A DNA stretch of 64,000 bases, from contig NZ_AUFZ01000017.1 in assembly GCF_000426765.1 (NCBI RefSeq), forward strand, positions 248,001 to 312,000, read 5' to 3'. The first letter of the stretch is position 1, and every line of letters starts with the position of its first letter. Made by a program: the position numbers and the translations under genes. Below, piece after piece: positions 62,409-64,000 of this stretch. This DNA is from Vibrio litoralis DSM 17657. Lineage in GTDB: Bacteria; Pseudomonadota; Gammaproteobacteria; Enterobacterales; Vibrionaceae. The notes under the pieces were generated by a model. The model was not told the DNA's origin. It did no database searches and worked only from the letters and a program-made list of their open reading frames with translations.

Positions 62409-63179
62409 TTATTCGCCATAAACATCATACTCAAAGTACTTAGCAGCAATTTCCTGATAAATACCTTTTTCACGTAGTGAGTCTATTGCTTTATCCAACT
62501 TCTTCGCTAAGTCTTTATCTTGCTTGCGAACCGCAATACCGAAACCATCGCCAAACCACTGTTCATCAGTTAAAGATGGACCGGTAAATTCATAGCCCTC
62601 TTTTTTATCTAGCATGCCACTTTTCAGTGCTGACGCATCACCAAATACGGCATCAATACGACCACCTTCTAAATCAAGGTAGGCTTCATCAAACGTACCG
62701 TAACGTGAAACATCAACAATATCTTTGTAGTTGTCTTCAATGTATTGGTCATGAGTAGTTGAACGTTGAACACCGATTTTCACGCCTTTTAAGCCTTCCT
62801 TGGTGAACTGAATATCCGCACCTTCTTTGGCAATAAATTTATTCGGGATCAAAGCGTACTTATGAGTAAAGGCAACTTTCTTTTTACGCTCTTCGGTAAT
62901 CGACATACCAGCAATGATCGCATCGTATTTACGAGCAAGTAGAGCAGGAATAATGCCATCCCAATCTTGAGCGATGATCTGACATTTTGCTTCCATCTCT
63001 TTACATAGAGCATTAGCCAGATCAATGTCGAAGCCGGCTAGAGTGCCATCGGCTTGCGTGTAGTTAAACGGAGGGTAAGCACCTTCAGTTGCAAAGCGTA
63101 CTGTTTTCCAATCCTTGGCTTGAGCCACCCCAGATAAAGCTGTAGCCGCAATTGTTGCTGCTAAAAACCACTTTTTCAT
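62409..63179 (-). CDS. Basic amino acid ABC transporter substrate-binding protein
   Basis: 256 residues from the ATG at 63179, seven bases after AGGAG; an ATG at 63185 touches that site. Signal peptide MKKWFLAATIAATALSGVAQA, then a SBP_bac_3 domain with VRFATEGAYPPFNYTQADG, GFDIDLANALCKEM, IIAGMSITEERKKKVAFT and GVQRSTTHDQYIED, the pattern of arginine/lysine/histidine-binding proteins (ArtI, HisJ). Arginine is the likeliest ligand given the ArtPQM partners. Confidence 0.88.
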   Translation of the reverse strand: MKKWFLAATIAATALSGVAQAKDWKTVRFATEGAYPPFNYTQADGTLAGFDIDLANALCKEMEAKCQIIAQDWDGIIPALLARKYDAIIAGMSITEERKKKVAFTHKYALIPNKFIAKEGADIQFTKEGLKGVKIGVQRSTTHDQYIEDNYKDIVDVSRYGTFDEAYLDLEGGRIDAVFGDASALKSGMLDKKEGYEFTGPSLTDEQWFGDGFGIAVRKQDKDLAKKLDKAIDSLREKGIYQEIAAKYFEYDVYGE

Positions 63180-63299
63180 ATCCATACTCCTGTGATTATG
63201 ACTTTTGTTATGTTGTGTTTTCTTGTTGTTTGCTTCATACCCTTAAACGTTTTTAAGTACAATGTGAGGGTACAAAGTTTATATCAGCGGACTTAGCTA

Positions 63300-63327
63300 T
63301 GAATCTGTTACAAAACTGAATCTGTAA
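63300..63327. repeat. Short direct repeat upstream of the SBP gene
   Basis: TGAATCTGTTA (63300-63310) and TGAATCTGTAA (63317-63327) repeat with a 17-bp period, with a partial ATATCTGTTGCTGAAT nearby. It lies between artP and the binding-protein gene and could be regulatory; no full ArgR box (TGAAT-N4-ATTCA) was found. Confidence 0.35.
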
Positions 63328-63378
63328 AAACCATATCTGTTGCTGAATTCTTTTAATTGATTTCTGATAATGATGAGC

Positions 63379-64000
63379 TTAATACACCGAAGATATAAAC
63401 TGCTTAAAGCGTTCCGATTCAGGATTATTAAACAGTTTTTCGGGAGCGCCTTGTTCCTCCACCTTTCCTTGGTGAAGAAACATCACATGGCTTGATACAT
63501 CACGGGCAAAGGCCATTTCGTGAGTCACTACCAACATAGTGCGCCCCTCTTCTGCCAAATCTCGCATTACCCCTAACACTTCGCCGACTAGTTCTGGGTC
63601 AAGTGCCGACGTTGGTTCATCAAATAGCATGACTTCAGGATCAACCGCTAACGCTCTGGCTATCGCGGCACGTTGTTGCTGACCACCAGAAAGGTGGCCT
63701 GGGTAGTAATCTTTGCGATCATACAAGCCCACTTTTTTAAGCAGCAATTCTGCATTTTCAATCGCTTGAGCTTTAGGTACACCTAATACGTGAACTGGAG
63801 CTTCGATCACATTTTCTAGCACAGTTAAATGTGACCACAGGTTAAAACCTTGAAATACCATGGCAAGGCGAGATCGAATTCTTTGAACTTGTTTATCGTT
63901 GGCAGGTGAAACTTCGTTTTTGCGATTAGTTTTCATTTGAATCAATTCGCCATCCACCCAAACTTCTCCCGAAGTCGGCGTCTCTAACAAATTGATACAA
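63379..64000 (-). CDS. artP: ArtP-type ABC transporter ATP-binding protein (partial, N-terminus beyond window)
   Basis: The frame continues to the right edge (CINLLETPTSGEV), so the Walker A motif lies outside. Visible are the Q-loop MVFQGFNLWSHLTV, signature LSGGQQQRAAIARAL, Walker B VMLFDEPTSALDPELVGEV and H-loop VVTHEMAFARDV, all normal for the HisP/ArtP family. It precedes the binding protein and permeases on the same strand, matching E. coli artPIQM order. Confidence 0.92.
   Translation of the reverse strand, partial: CINLLETPTSGEVWVDGELIQMKTNRKNEVSPANDKQVQRIRSRLAMVFQGFNLWSHLTVLENVIEAPVHVLGVPKAQAIENAELLLKKVGLYDRKDYYPGHLSGGQQQRAAIARALAVDPEVMLFDEPTSALDPELVGEVLGVMRDLAEEGRTMLVVTHEMAFARDVSSHVMFLHQGKVEEQGAPEKLFNNPESERFKQFISSVY

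Noticed and set aside
63379..63990. Complete artP gene starting with a TTG at 63990
   Set aside because: The frame stays open to the window edge, and the Walker A motif expected before CINLLE is outside, so the gene is truncated by the window.

Overview
The window is a chromosomal segment of a gammaproteobacterium, almost certainly a member of the Vibrionaceae (Vibrio or a close relative). This rests on gene order and protein sequence: psp operon/pspF-sapABCDF, cmoM-mukFEB, pyrF-lapBA-ihfB-rpsA-cmk-aroA, aat-bpt-infA, clpAS divergent from cspD, and mnmA-hflD-purB. A monomeric NADP isocitrate dehydrogenase, a Mn-type pyrophosphatase and an ERIC-type repeat also fit. Base composition by eye is moderately AT-rich and even, except for a visibly more AT-rich patch around 21.4-22.7 kb. 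I saw no rRNA, tRNA, CRISPR array, prophage or insertion sequence.

Layout. 1-9.3 kb: a partial sodium symporter, cardiolipin synthase, cystathionine beta-lyase, a three-gene unit (degenerate serine-recombinase-like protein, siderophore-interacting flavoreductase, cytidine-deaminase-like protein), a BetT-type transporter, DNA-3-methyladenine glycosylase I, and a 126-bp ERIC element. 9.3-17.2 kb: pspABC behind a sigma-54 promoter, divergent from pspF, which runs directly into sapABCDF. 17.2-23.5 kb: an accessory stretch with an SLC13 transporter plus a receiver-only protein, DUF2750, Mn-pyrophosphatase, a small TIGR02647 protein, a lipoprotein gene enclosed by a perfect 15-bp inverted repeat, and an antitoxin whose toxin gene is cut to ten codons beside a dispersed hairpin repeat. 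23.5-33.2 kb: the condensin operon cmoM-mukF-mukE-mukB, elyC and purR. 33.3-39.3 kb: a ynjBCDF-like ABC transporter/phosphatidyltransferase operon ending in a DUF2007-zinc-ribbon protein, a hydrolase and a VOC protein. 39.4-64 kb: core genes for pyrimidine synthesis, LPS control, translation, proteolysis, TCA cycle, tRNA/rRNA modification, purine synthesis, DNA repair, and an arginine-type ABC transporter running off the right edge.

How genes work together: PspF probably drives pspABC through the sigma-54 site at 10691-10706, and pspF lies only 25 bp ahead of sapA, so envelope stress and peptide uptake/resistance may share a transcript. CmoM sits ahead of MukFEB as in E. coli. LapA/LapB control LPS synthesis; ClpS/ClpA together with Aat and Bpt form a nearly complete N-degron pathway in 4.5 kb. 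The most distinctive signals are: (1) the recombinase-like protein lacking catalytic arginines at the head of an operon, with repeats in its promoter; (2) the inverted-repeat-bounded lipoprotein unit; (3) the toxin remnant next to a copy of a multi-hairpin repeat family found four times here; (4) the ynj-type operon with an added zinc-ribbon gene. Many starts given here were moved from the longest reading frame to an internal ATG/GTG with a good Shine-Dalgarno sequence; this is stated in each entry.
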